Assembly: GCA_903862955.1 (NCBI GenBank)
Contig: CAIPAH010000023.1
Span: 124,001 to 188,000 of the forward strand
DNA length: 64,000 nucleotides
Source: an uncultured Opitutia bacterium
GTDB taxonomy: Bacteria > Verrucomicrobiota > Verrucomicrobiia > Opitutales > Opitutaceae
Direction: 5' to 3'
The translations under genes were made by a program, and so were the position numbers. A model generated the notes under the pieces. It ran no database searches. It saw only the letters and a list, made by a program, of their open reading frames with translations, and was not told the DNA's origin. Positions 9,077-16,967 of the stretch are shown in pieces; within the stretch, counting starts at the first letter, position 1; the number at the start of each line of letters is the position of its first letter.

Positions 9077-10342
9077 CTAGGACGCGCGCACGCCCAGTTT
9101 CCACAGGAACTGAATCCATGCGCTCCGGCGCAGGTAGCGGAGCAACACGGGGCTGGTTTCCAGCTCGTGGATCGGAAACGTCCGTCCCTGTGAGCGTTCG
9201 CGCAGGAGGGTGATTTCCCTCTGTCCCGTGTCGTGCATCGAGAAACTCGTCTTCTGGGTCGGATGCACGCGGAAGCAGGCGAGGAAGTAGGGCACGCGAA
9301 CGATGCGCGCGCCGGCGGCGGTGAAGCGCAGGAGGAGGTCCCAATCCATCGCGAATTTGAACGACGTATCCAGCCCACCGACCTTATCCCAAATCCGCCG
9401 GCGCCAGAACAGCGTCTCCTGCGGCACGAAGTCATTCAGGCGCAGCACGGTGTCGTCGTGCGGCGGCAGAAACCAGCGCGCGATCTCCTGCGACGCCTCA
9501 TCCACGACGATCCGGTGGCCGTAAACTGCATCCACCTCGGGGTGACGGGAAAAATATTCCGCCACGAAGGCGAGCGCGCCGGGTTGGTAGGTGTCGTCGG
9601 AATTGATCCACGCCATGATGTCGTCGGGCCCGCCCGTGGTCCGGGCAAAACCGCGGGCGATGGCGTCCGCCTGCCCGCCATCGCGCTCGCTGGCCCAGGC
9701 GTGGAGACGTTTCGCGTGACCCTCGACGATCGCACGGCTGTTGTCGGTCGAGCCGCCGTCCTGGACCACATACTGGCAGGTGACGCCCGGCTGCTCGAGG
9801 ACGCTGCGCATGGTTTCGTCGAGGTAACGACCTTGCTGGAAGGAAGGCGTGACAATGGAAATCTTCGGCCAATCCGGCCGGGCCGGCGTGGGAGGAAATT
9901 TCTCCGCGCGCACGGGACGGGGAGGGTAGGCCATGTGCGCCGGCATCTGGAAAAACATCAGGTCGGTCCAAGCCCCGCCGCCGAGCCAGAAGGGGATGAT
10001 CTGGCGTTCAACGTCCACGCTGCGCGAAAGCAAGGTCTGCCAGTCGCCGACGGCGGGCAGGGCCTCGAGCACGAGTGCGACGCGGCCGGACGGCAGCGTG
10101 CCGCGGATCTCGAAACCGGTGGCGTTGTCGGGCGCGTCGGGCATCGCCGCCTTCACGTCGGGGCGCGGCAGGCCAATGACGCCGTCGAGCTTCACCGCGT
10201 CGGCCCGCAACCGGATGCCACGAATGGATTTCCCGTCCGCACCAAAGCACCAGCCCCGCATGATCAGGCAGCGCGGCCAGCGGTTCCAATCCTTGGGCTG
10301 ATCGAGATGGAACCTGGGAAGCGAATTATCCACGGGAGGCAC
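9077..10342 (-). CDS. GT2-family glycosyltransferase with one N-terminal accessory domain
   Basis: A 421-residue protein. Residues 28-110 are the accessory module (RGWCFGADG, LPRPDVKAAMP, ATGFEI) also found twice each in the genes at 1-1407 and 6621-8558. Residues 159-400 are a GT-A GT2 domain: ISIVTPSFQQGRYLDETM, VVQDGGSTDNS, ERDGGQADAI, then the metal-binding NSDD at 247-250 and the acceptor-site ETLFWRRRIW region. It should be a cytoplasmic, inverting transferase acting on a lipid-linked glycan. No transmembrane segment is seen. A 49-base gap separates it from the transaldolase gene upstream in transcription, so it may share the heptose operon transcript. Confidence 0.85.
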   Translation of the reverse strand: MPPVDNSLPRFHLDQPKDWNRWPRCLIMRGWCFGADGKSIRGIRLRADAVKLDGVIGLPRPDVKAAMPDAPDNATGFEIRGTLPSGRVALVLEALPAVGDWQTLLSRSVDVERQIIPFWLGGGAWTDLMFFQMPAHMAYPPRPVRAEKFPPTPARPDWPKISIVTPSFQQGRYLDETMRSVLEQPGVTCQYVVQDGGSTDNSRAIVEGHAKRLHAWASERDGGQADAIARGFARTTGGPDDIMAWINSDDTYQPGALAFVAEYFSRHPEVDAVYGHRIVVDEASQEIARWFLPPHDDTVLRLNDFVPQETLFWRRRIWDKVGGLDTSFKFAMDWDLLLRFTAAGARIVRVPYFLACFRVHPTQKTSFSMHDTGQREITLLRERSQGRTFPIHELETSPVLLRYLRRSAWIQFLWKLGVRAS

Positions 10343-10391
10343 CAGACAAGCGCCGCTCCTCCGCGATGAAAAGGCTATAACAGGCGCGGCG

Positions 10392-11111
10392 TCAGAGCTT
10401 GAAGCCGGCGTCGGTCGAGTCCTTCAGGAAGCCTTTCACCGTGTCGAGGGAGAGCTCGGTGAGGTCCATGCCGAGCATCTTCGCGGCCTTGGCAATGATG
10501 TCGTGGGGGACGGTGATGATTTTGCAGCCGGCTTCCTGCGCCTGGAAAATGTTGAGCACCTCGCGCGTGCTGGCCCAGAGCAATTCGGCCTTGGGCTGGC
10601 CGGCGAGCAGCGGCACGCAGGCGCGGACGATCGGCATCGGATCGACGCCGGTGTCGGCGATGCGGCCGGCGAAGACGGAGACGACCGAGGGCACCGCGGG
10701 GTTGAGCGCGGCGGCGACGCCTTCCACCTGCTTGACTGTAAGCAGTGCGGTGACGTTGAGCTTCACGCCCTGCGCGCCGAGTTCCTTGATCAGCGGCAGG
10801 CAGGATTCGCCCTTCGAGTTGGTGATCGGGATCTTGGTGTAAACGTTCCTGCCCCACGACGTGATCATCAGCGCCTGGCGCTTCATGTCGGCGACGTCAT
10901 CCGTGAAGACCTCGAGCGAGATGGGCTTGGCGGTGACGGTCTGGAGGATGTCCTTGGCGAAGGCTTCGTAGTTTTTGACGCCGGCCTTCTTCATGAGGCT
11001 CGGGTTGGTGGTGAGGCCCTTGACGTAAGGCTTGGCGTAGAGATCGAGGATGCCGGCCTTGTCCGCGCCATCGGCGTAAATCTGGATTTTGAGTTCGGTG
11101 AGGGATTTCAT
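10392..11111 (-). CDS. Transaldolase / fructose-6-phosphate aldolase-like protein
   Basis: A 239-residue protein of the small transaldolase/FSA class. Visible motifs are KGLTTNPSLMKKAG (31-44), SLEVFTDD (65-72) and YTKIPITN, whose Lys93 is at the Schiff-base position. The barrel tail contains VSVFAGRIADTG and KIITVPHDI. Transaldolases interconvert sedoheptulose-7-phosphate and fructose-6-phosphate. Its start overlaps the stop of the GmhB-like phosphatase gene by four bases (11108-11111), placing it inside the heptose operon, where it could supply the sedoheptulose-7-phosphate used by the GmhA-like isomerase. A general pentose-phosphate role or aldolase activity is also possible. Confidence 0.85.
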   Translation of the reverse strand: MKSLTELKIQIYADGADKAGILDLYAKPYVKGLTTNPSLMKKAGVKNYEAFAKDILQTVTAKPISLEVFTDDVADMKRQALMITSWGRNVYTKIPITNSKGESCLPLIKELGAQGVKLNVTALLTVKQVEGVAAALNPAVPSVVSVFAGRIADTGVDPMPIVRACVPLLAGQPKAELLWASTREVLNIFQAQEAGCKIITVPHDIIAKAAKMLGMDLTELSLDTVKGFLKDSTDAGFKL

Positions 11112-11692
11112 GGCGAAGGAAGGGGCTCATTGAGCTTTTGGCTCTCCGGCTGGGCAAGGATAATTCGGGCGGCGGCGGCGAAGCTCGGGACAGTAAAGTC
11201 CGGGACGGCGTGCAATTGTTCCTCGTAGCCAAAATCTATGAATACCGTGCGTACGCCGGCGTTGTGGCCGCAGTCGACGTCGCGCCAGCGGTCGCCGACC
11301 ATCCAGGAGCGCGTGAGGTCGAGGCCGAGTTCGCGGGCGGCATCCAGCAGCATGCCGGGCGCGGGTTTGCGGCGGGGGTCCGCCGGGTCGCCGGCGCGGC
11401 CGGGCGAGTAACAAACCTCGATGCGCTCGATCTCGGGAATCAGGTGGCGAAGCTGGGCATGCATGGCCTCGATGACAGACTGGGATTGGAGGCCTCGCCC
11501 GACATCGGGCTGATTCGTGGCGACGACCAGCGCATACCCGGCGGCGTGCAGTTCCCGGCATGCGGCGGGTACTTCCGGGAAGAGTTGAAACTCGTCAACG
11601 GTGGCGGGCGCGAAAGGGTTGCCGTCGCGAATCACCGGCACGTTCAGCGTGCCGTCGCGGTCCACGAATACGGCGGGGCGCAGGGCGGTCAC
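11108..11692 (-). CDS. gmhB: D,D-heptose 1,7-bisphosphate phosphatase-like HAD enzyme
   Basis: A 194-residue HAD phosphatase from GTG 11692, which gives a four-base GTGA overlap with the preceding stop; an open frame upstream to 11743 lies inside that neighbour. Motif I is FVDRDGTLN with nucleophile Asp11, followed by VVATNQPDVGRG, the lysine motif RRKPAPGML and MVGDRWRDVDCG. In GmhB this dephosphorylates the C7 phosphate of heptose bisphosphate. The usual zinc loop (several Cys plus His before the RKP motif) is reduced to one Cys, Cys94. Context with HddA-, HddC- and GmhA-like genes supports the assignment; histidinol-phosphatase-like activity is the main alternative. Confidence 0.82.
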   Translation of the reverse strand: MTALRPAVFVDRDGTLNVPVIRDGNPFAPATVDEFQLFPEVPAACRELHAAGYALVVATNQPDVGRGLQSQSVIEAMHAQLRHLIPEIERIEVCYSPGRAGDPADPRRKPAPGMLLDAARELGLDLTRSWMVGDRWRDVDCGHNAGVRTVFIDFGYEEQLHAVPDFTVPSFAAAARIILAQPESQKLNEPLPSP

Positions 11693-13107
11693 ACGAACTT
11701 CAGTTTGCGCGCGGCAAAGACCACCATGCGCAGCAGGAGCCATCCGTGACTCCAGCGGTGGATGTTGGTGGTGCCGTAGGTGCGCTGCTTGTAACGGATG
11801 GGCACGTCCGCGATCTTGAGGTTGAGCTTGGCCGCGCCGAAGAGCAGGTCGAAGTCGCCGAACGGGTCGAAGTCGCCGAAGTAAGCCCGGTTGGCGGCAA
11901 TCCGCTCGTAATGATGGCGGCTGAGCACCTTGGTGCCGCAGAGCGTGTCCTTCACCGGCTGGCCGAGCAGCCAGGTGAAGATGATGCCGAAGGCCTTGTT
12001 CGCGCAGAGATTCAAAAACTGCATTGCCTCCTCATCCATCGGATACACCAGCCGCACGCCATTGGCAAATTCCGCCCGGCCGTTCGCGATCACCTCGTAG
12101 AACTTTGGGAGTTCTTCGGGTGGCATGGTGAGGTCGGCGTCGAGGATCATCAGGATGTCCCCGGTGGCGGCGGCGAAGCCCAGGCGGACAGCGTCGCCCT
12201 TGCCCTTGCCGGTCTGCTGCATGATTTTGATTTTCCGATCCGGGTATTCCTGCGCGACGCGCTGGATCTGGGCCCACGTGTCGTCGCGCGAGTGTCCCTC
12301 GACAAAGATGAGTTCGGTCCCCGCGCCGAGCTCGGCGGTGCGGCGGACGGCGGCCTCGATGTTCCCGGCCTCGTTGCGGGCAGGAATGATGACGGAGACA
12401 GTGCGTGGCTGCGCGGCAGGGCGGACGGGCCGGGCAACGATGAAGACGGTGAGGCAGGACCACTGCACGAGCGGCGCCAGCCAGCGGTTGAGGAGCGGGC
12501 TGAGCAGCGGGATTGGGATCGGCAGCAGCAGCCGGGCCTGCCGGCAGACGGGATTCCAGCCAGCGAGCTGGAGCAGGTTGATCACGTCGGACGGCGCGAG
12601 CCAGCTGTTCTCCGGCTCATTGGATTTCAGCCCGAGCAGTCGGGCCAGCGAGAGCAACGGCCGCCAGAGTGAGTTCTGGAAATTGATGATCAGGCGCGTG
12701 CCGGGGTGGGCCGAGCTTTGCAACCGCTCCAGCAGCAGCTGGACGTCTGCGGCGCGGTTGAGCGTGTCGGAGAGGATGATGACGTCGAACTGCTCGTTCA
12801 GCTCGGCGAGTTCGCCCGCGGCCACGTGGAAACGGGCGTCGGGGACACGGAGCTGCGCGGCGGCAATCTGCCGGGCCGAGAGATCGATGCCAGTCTTGCG
12901 CGCGGCCTTGATTTGCGCGAGCAGCTCGCCGGAACCGCAGCCAACCTCGAGGACGCTGGACTCGGCCGGCACGATCAGGTTGTAATAATGGGCCAGCAGC
13001 TTCCGGTAACCGCGGGCGCCCCAGCGAAGTTCCGTGGGCGCGGCCTCGTAGAAATCGCGCACCTTCTCGAGGTGGCGGGCGGTGGGTTCAGGCAGCGGGC
13101 TGGTCAT
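11689..13107 (-). CDS. Fusion of a SAM methyltransferase and a GT2 glycosyltransferase
   Basis: A 472-residue two-domain protein. Residues 1-230 are a class I SAM methyltransferase: SVLEVGCGSGELLAQIKA is motif I, FDVIILSDTLNR is the motif IV region. Residues 235-472 are a GT2 domain of the dolichyl-phosphate-mannose-synthase type: SVIIPARNEAGNIEAAVRR, FVEGHSRDDTW, KGKGDAVRLGF and LDADLTMPPEELPKFY with the DxD. It lies inside the heptose operon and overlaps the phosphatase start. It may use a heptose or a methylated lipid-linked sugar, but substrates cannot be read from sequence. No frameshift is apparent; the linker is continuous. Confidence 0.82.
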   Translation of the reverse strand: MTSPLPEPTARHLEKVRDFYEAAPTELRWGARGYRKLLAHYYNLIVPAESSVLEVGCGSGELLAQIKAARKTGIDLSARQIAAAQLRVPDARFHVAAGELAELNEQFDVIILSDTLNRAADVQLLLERLQSSAHPGTRLIINFQNSLWRPLLSLARLLGLKSNEPENSWLAPSDVINLLQLAGWNPVCRQARLLLPIPIPLLSPLLNRWLAPLVQWSCLTVFIVARPVRPAAQPRTVSVIIPARNEAGNIEAAVRRTAELGAGTELIFVEGHSRDDTWAQIQRVAQEYPDRKIKIMQQTGKGKGDAVRLGFAAATGDILMILDADLTMPPEELPKFYEVIANGRAEFANGVRLVYPMDEEAMQFLNLCANKAFGIIFTWLLGQPVKDTLCGTKVLSRHHYERIAANRAYFGDFDPFGDFDLLFGAAKLNLKIADVPIRYKQRTYGTTNIHRWSHGWLLLRMVVFAARKLKFV

Positions 13108-13140
13108 GACGGGCGAAGGCCGAGCGAAGGCGGGACGCGC

Positions 13141-13749
13141 TCAGGGCTTCGCGGGGGCGACGCTTTCCCACTTGGTTTGGTTCAGCTTGAGATCGGGATG
13201 CGAAACCCAGAGGTGCCAGACGACGGCCTGGAAGGCCTCGCTGTGGGGCGTGATGTTGTTGGCGTTGACCGTCGGGATGATCACGCAGGCGTCGGCGACC
13301 TTGGCGGTGTAGCCGCCGTCCTTGCCGACGATGCCCAGGATGCGGGCGCCGACCTGCTTTGCCAGCTGCATGGCCGCGACGAGGTTGGGTGAGACGTTTT
13401 TCTCCAGGCTGCCGCCGCCGACGGAAAGGATGAGGAGGGCGTCCTTGGCGTTGAGCCGCGAGCCGCGGAGCCACTCTGCGAACACGCTGGCCCAGCCCTC
13501 GTCGTTGGTGCGGGCGGTGAGCTCGGAGACGTTGTCGGTGGGCGCGTAGACCTCGAGACCGGCGATCTTGCGGAAGTCGTTCACGGCGTGGGAGGCGTTG
13601 GCCGCGCTGCCGCCGACACCGAGGATGAAGAGCCGGCCGTGACGCGCGCGCAACGCGACGAGTTCCCGCACGCATTTCTCGCAATCATCGGGGTTGAGCG
13701 CGGCGACGATGGCGGCGGTTTCCTTCAGGTGTTGGACGGAGTAGGACAT
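13141..13749 (-). CDS. gmhA: Sedoheptulose-7-phosphate isomerase-like SIS-domain protein
   Basis: A 202-residue single SIS-domain protein. ATG 13749 is preferred over ATG 13773 because the latter lies in the preceding gene and a GGAG sits about ten bases before 13749. The sugar-phosphate loop is LGVGGSAANASHAVNDF; a second loop is ILSVGGGSLEKN, and the C-terminal catalytic region has NANNITPHSEAFQAVVWH. GmhA converts sedoheptulose-7-phosphate to D-glycero-D-manno-heptose-7-phosphate in the cytosol. The neighbours encode the next enzymes of the GDP-heptose branch, which strengthens this over other SIS proteins. Confidence 0.85.
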   Translation of the reverse strand: MSYSVQHLKETAAIVAALNPDDCEKCVRELVALRARHGRLFILGVGGSAANASHAVNDFRKIAGLEVYAPTDNVSELTARTNDEGWASVFAEWLRGSRLNAKDALLILSVGGGSLEKNVSPNLVAAMQLAKQVGARILGIVGKDGGYTAKVADACVIIPTVNANNITPHSEAFQAVVWHLWVSHPDLKLNQTKWESVAPAKP

Positions 13750-13756
13750 GGCGGAA

Positions 13757-14485
13757 TCAGCTCCGCGGACCATGCCCGGTCCGGAGAAGGGCGTCGAGTT
13801 CGTTCAGCCCCGCGTGGGAGCCGATTTCGTAGAATCGCTCCTTGATCTCGAAGCCGGCGAGCTGCTGGCGCGCGACGAGGGCCTGCTGGACGTCGGCGAG
13901 ATCGACCGGGGCTTCGCGGGAGAAACCGTCAAACGCGGCGCGGCGGAACACACCCAGCCCGTAATCGACATGGTGCATCTGCGGCTTGGGATGTATCTTG
14001 TCGTAGGCTTTGATTTCGCCGCTCTCGAACCAGACGTTGCTCGTCTCGTAGCGACCATGGTTTTCATAGACGGTCATCAGGCCAAGTTGGCCAGAGTCCT
14101 GGAACGCCTGGCCGACGGCTATGTAATCCGTCGGAAGGTAGCTGTCGCCGTAGAGGACGTAGAACGCGTCGCCGAGCTTGGGCAGTGCGCGGATCAGCGC
14201 GCCGCCGGTGCCGAGCAGCTTCGGACCGTCGAAGGCGTAGTCGAGGCGCACGCCCCATTTGGAGCCGTCGCCGTAGGCGGCGACAATCTGCTCCCCGAGG
14301 TGGCCCACGCAGAGGACGATGCGGGTGAGGCCGGCGCGCTGCAGCAGGCGGAGCTGGTGGGAGAAGAACGGCTCGCCCGCGACCTCCACGAGGAGTTTTG
14401 GGATCTTTTCGGTGATGGGCTTGAGCCGGGTGGCCAAGCCGCCAGCCAGGATCGCCACGGGCAGGTCTGGCGGGACGGACGGCAT
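13757..14485 (-). CDS. hddC: Heptose-1-phosphate nucleotidyltransferase (HddC-like)
   Basis: A 242-residue nucleotidyltransferase. The signature AILAGGLATRLKPIT followed by KIPKLLVEV is the NTP- and metal-binding loop; later blocks are LLGTGGALIRALP, VLYGDSYLPTDY with the catalytic Asp, and MHHVDYGLGVFRR. HddC adds GMP to D-glycero-alpha-D-manno-heptose-1-phosphate to make the GDP-heptose donor. Three bases separate it from the kinase gene upstream and eight from the isomerase downstream, so co-expression is nearly certain. The nucleotide (GTP or another) is inferred from the HddA-like partner, not seen directly. Confidence 0.85.
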   Translation of the reverse strand: MPSVPPDLPVAILAGGLATRLKPITEKIPKLLVEVAGEPFFSHQLRLLQRAGLTRIVLCVGHLGEQIVAAYGDGSKWGVRLDYAFDGPKLLGTGGALIRALPKLGDAFYVLYGDSYLPTDYIAVGQAFQDSGQLGLMTVYENHGRYETSNVWFESGEIKAYDKIHPKPQMHHVDYGLGVFRRAAFDGFSREAPVDLADVQQALVARQQLAGFEIKERFYEIGSHAGLNELDALLRTGHGPRS

Positions 14486-14488
14486 GCG

Positions 14489-15472
14489 TCAGTTTTGTAC
14501 GACGACCTTGGTGCCCTCGAAGTCGAAGCGGAAGCGCACCTCCTGCAGGCCCTTTTCGCGCATCGCGTGACGCAACTTCTGCTTGTCGCCGGCGTAGAAC
14601 ATCAGGAATCCGCCGCCGCCTGCGCCGATGAGCTTGCCGCCGAGGGCGCCGTTGGACATGGCGCACTCATACCAATCGTTGATCTGGGTGTTGCTCATGC
14701 CGGGCGTGCGGGCTTTTTTGCGCTGCCAGTGGATGTCCATCAGGTGGGCGAACTCCTCGAGATTGCCTGACTCCAGTTCAGCGAGCGACTGCCGGCCGAG
14801 TTCCTTCGTGATGTGCAGGTTTTCGAGCATCGCCTTGTCCTGCTGCTGGGACTTGTCGTCCTGGTCCTTGAGGATGGCCGACGCGCTGCGGCTGTAACCG
14901 GTGAAGAACAACAGCAGGTTGTCCTCGAGGTTGAAGAGCGTCTCCTCGGAGATCGCGCACGGGCGGTATTCCACGCGGCCGTCGGGATGAAAGGTGAACG
15001 CGGTGATGCCGCCGATGGCGGCGATGTATTGGTCCTGCTTGCCGACCGGCTCCTTGAGGCGGTCGATTTCAATCGCGCAGGCCTCTTCCGCGAGTGCGGC
15101 CGGGGAGATGTGATGCTTGTTGGCCGTGTGGAGAACCTTGAGCAGCGCGGTGGTGAAACTGCCCGACGAGCCGAGGCCGGTGCCGGCGGGAATGTCGGCC
15201 ATGGAGGTGAGTTCGAGCGAGCGGCCCTCGAGGCCGAGCGCGGCGAAGGCCTCGCGGATGATCGGGTGCTTGAGGCGGGACGCCTCGGGCACGCGCTCCA
15301 GCTCGGAGTATTTCACGATCAAATCCGGCACGAACGTCTGGTGCAGCGTCAGGTAGACGTATTTGTCGATCGCCGCGGCGACGAGGAAACCGCCGTGCTC
15401 CCGGTAATACGAGGGCAGGTCGGTGCCGCCGCCGCCAAGGGAGATGCGCAAGGGAGAACGGGTGATGATCAT
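14489..15472 (-). CDS. hddA: D-glycero-alpha-D-manno-heptose-7-phosphate kinase (GHMP family)
   Basis: A 327-residue GHMP kinase. N-terminal motif SPLRISLGGGGTDLPSYY, ATP-binding motif PAGTGLGSSGSF (95-106) and C-terminal GGKLIGAGGGGFLMFY are all intact. HddA phosphorylates C1 of heptose-7-phosphate to give the 1,7-bisphosphate, the substrate for the GmhB-like phosphatase in the same operon. It is the first gene of the heptose operon in transcription order, with 49 bases to the Gfo/Idh gene before it. GHMP kinases for fucose share these motifs, but the surrounding gmhA-, hddC- and gmhB-like genes favour heptose. Confidence 0.9.
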   Translation of the reverse strand: MIITRSPLRISLGGGGTDLPSYYREHGGFLVAAAIDKYVYLTLHQTFVPDLIVKYSELERVPEASRLKHPIIREAFAALGLEGRSLELTSMADIPAGTGLGSSGSFTTALLKVLHTANKHHISPAALAEEACAIEIDRLKEPVGKQDQYIAAIGGITAFTFHPDGRVEYRPCAISEETLFNLEDNLLLFFTGYSRSASAILKDQDDKSQQQDKAMLENLHITKELGRQSLAELESGNLEEFAHLMDIHWQRKKARTPGMSNTQINDWYECAMSNGALGGKLIGAGGGGFLMFYAGDKQKLRHAMREKGLQEVRFRFDFEGTKVVVQN

Positions 15473-15521
15473 GACGGGGAAGGAAAGACGAGCTTAGGCA
15501 GAAAAACGGCCGGGGCGAAGG

Positions 15522-16547
15522 CTAGAGTTTTGCGGTGGAAACGGGAAAACCGCTGCGCTGGTAGATCGTCTCGACGATCTCGAGGGTGCGGATGCCCTCG
15601 TTCAGGCCCGGCACAGGTTCGCGGCCGAGGCGGATGTCCTCAACGAACGCCTCGACCTCGAGGCGCCAGGATTCGTCGCCGGCGGGAAAGTCAAAGACCG
15701 TGGTTTCGGGCGGGCCCATTTGCGGCAGCATCTGGTAGAACGTCAGGCGCTCGGGGCCGTAACTGCCGCCGAGGCCGTCGATGGTGATTTTCGCCGAGCG
15801 GCCGTAAATCTCGAGGGAGAAAAGGTTCTTCCACTCGGTGCAGCTGACGTGCAGCCACGCGGTCTGACCGGCGGCGGTGCGCAGGGAGAGGAACGCGTTG
15901 TCGTCCACTTTCATGTCCCAAAAGCTGGTGGTCGCGTGGCCCTCGATGGTTGCAAAGTCGCCGAGGATCCAACCGGCGAGGTCGATGAGGTGCACGCCCT
16001 GGTCAATGAGTTCGCCGCCGCCGGACAGCTGGGGATCCGCGCGCCATTCGCGGTCATAGCCCGTGCGGCCGCCGTGGCCGTAGCGCGCGCGCAGGAACAT
16101 CAGCGGCCCGAGCCGGCCTTCGTCGAGCAAGGCGCGGGCCTTGCGCAGGGCGGGGTGGAAGCGGTGATTGTAGCCGAGGCGCACGCGAACACCGGCGGAC
16201 TGGGCGGCATCCTGCAACCGGCGCAGTTGCGCGGCATTGAGTGCGCCGGGTTTCTCCACGAGCACATGCTTGCCGGCCTGGACCGCAGCGAGGGCGAGCG
16301 GGGCGAGCGAGGCGTTGAGCGTGGCGACGATGACGGCCTGCACCGCCGGGTCGGCGAGCAGGACGCGGTGGTCGGTGACGGCGCGGCAGCCCGGCTCGAG
16401 CTGGGCGAGCGCGGTGGCGCGGGCGACGTCGAGATCGCACGTGTAGCGCAGCAGGCCGTGAGGGCCGAGGGCGAGGACGCGCTTGCGACCGATGAGGCCG
16501 CAGCCAATGACAGCGAAATTAAGTTGCTCGGGGTTGGCGCGAATCAT
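15522..16547 (-). CDS. Gfo/Idh/MocA-family oxidoreductase
   Basis: A 341-residue NAD(P)-dependent sugar oxidoreductase. The Rossmann motif is FAVIGCGLIGRKRV at the N-terminus; KHVLVEKPGAL holds the catalytic Lys; GGGELIDQGVHLIDLAGW carries the conserved C-terminal-domain Asp and His. Members oxidise or reduce nucleotide sugars or inositols. It directly precedes the heptose operon and may feed the same glycan. Its ATG lies only twelve bases from the start of the divergent GtrA-like gene. Substrate unknown. Confidence 0.85.
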   Translation of the reverse strand: MIRANPEQLNFAVIGCGLIGRKRVLALGPHGLLRYTCDLDVARATALAQLEPGCRAVTDHRVLLADPAVQAVIVATLNASLAPLALAAVQAGKHVLVEKPGALNAAQLRRLQDAAQSAGVRVRLGYNHRFHPALRKARALLDEGRLGPLMFLRARYGHGGRTGYDREWRADPQLSGGGELIDQGVHLIDLAGWILGDFATIEGHATTSFWDMKVDDNAFLSLRTAAGQTAWLHVSCTEWKNLFSLEIYGRSAKITIDGLGGSYGPERLTFYQMLPQMGPPETTVFDFPAGDESWRLEVEAFVEDIRLGREPVPGLNEGIRTLEIVETIYQRSGFPVSTAKL

Positions 16548-16559
16548 TCCTTGGAGCGG

Positions 16560-16967
16560 ATGTTGAAGGCCAAGCTAAGTGACAGGCAGACGCAAGTGAG
16601 GTTTGTACGATTCTTGACGGTGGGCGCGTCGGCTTTCGTGGTGCAGGTGCTGGTGATGAAGCTGCTCCTGACGTGGCTGGGCACCAACCTTTCGTTCACG
16701 CTTTCGTTCATGTGTTCGACGACGACGCACTACTGTCTGAACCGCTTTTGGGCGCTGCCGAGTTCGCGGCAGGACACGCGCCGGCAGTTCGGTGAATACC
16801 TGACCACCGTGGCCATCAGCTACGCGATCAACCTGGCGGTCTTCCACCTGTGCCTCGACGTCATTGGGCTGGGCAAGATCTGGTCCACGGCAGTGGCGGT
16901 TCCTCCCTCCACGGTCGTCGTGTTTCTCCTGCTCAACTACCGCGTGTTCCGCCACCGCGGCGCCTAG
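16560..16967 (+). CDS. GtrA-family small membrane protein
   Basis: A 135-residue protein with four predicted membrane segments and the GtrA pattern: FVRFLTVGASAFVVQ, then THYCLNRFWALPS after helix two, and LNYRVFRH at the C-terminus. GtrA proteins are thought to flip or support undecaprenyl-phosphate-linked sugars, usually with a GtrB-like GT2 (one lies at 22530-23468). ATG 16560 is chosen because the family pattern begins right after it and a GGAG lies three bases upstream, a rather short spacing; the frame is open further upstream inside the opposite gene. It is a lone plus-strand gene in a long minus-strand run. Confidence 0.8.
   Translation: MLKAKLSDRQTQVRFVRFLTVGASAFVVQVLVMKLLLTWLGTNLSFTLSFMCSTTTHYCLNRFWALPSSRQDTRRQFGEYLTTVAISYAINLAVFHLCLDVIGLGKIWSTAVAVPPSTVVVFLLLNYRVFRHRGA

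Noticed and set aside
10343-10391. Possible hairpin after the transaldolase stop
   Set aside because: Only a six-base CGCCGC/GCGGCG pairing with a long loop and no T-run, so not called a terminator.
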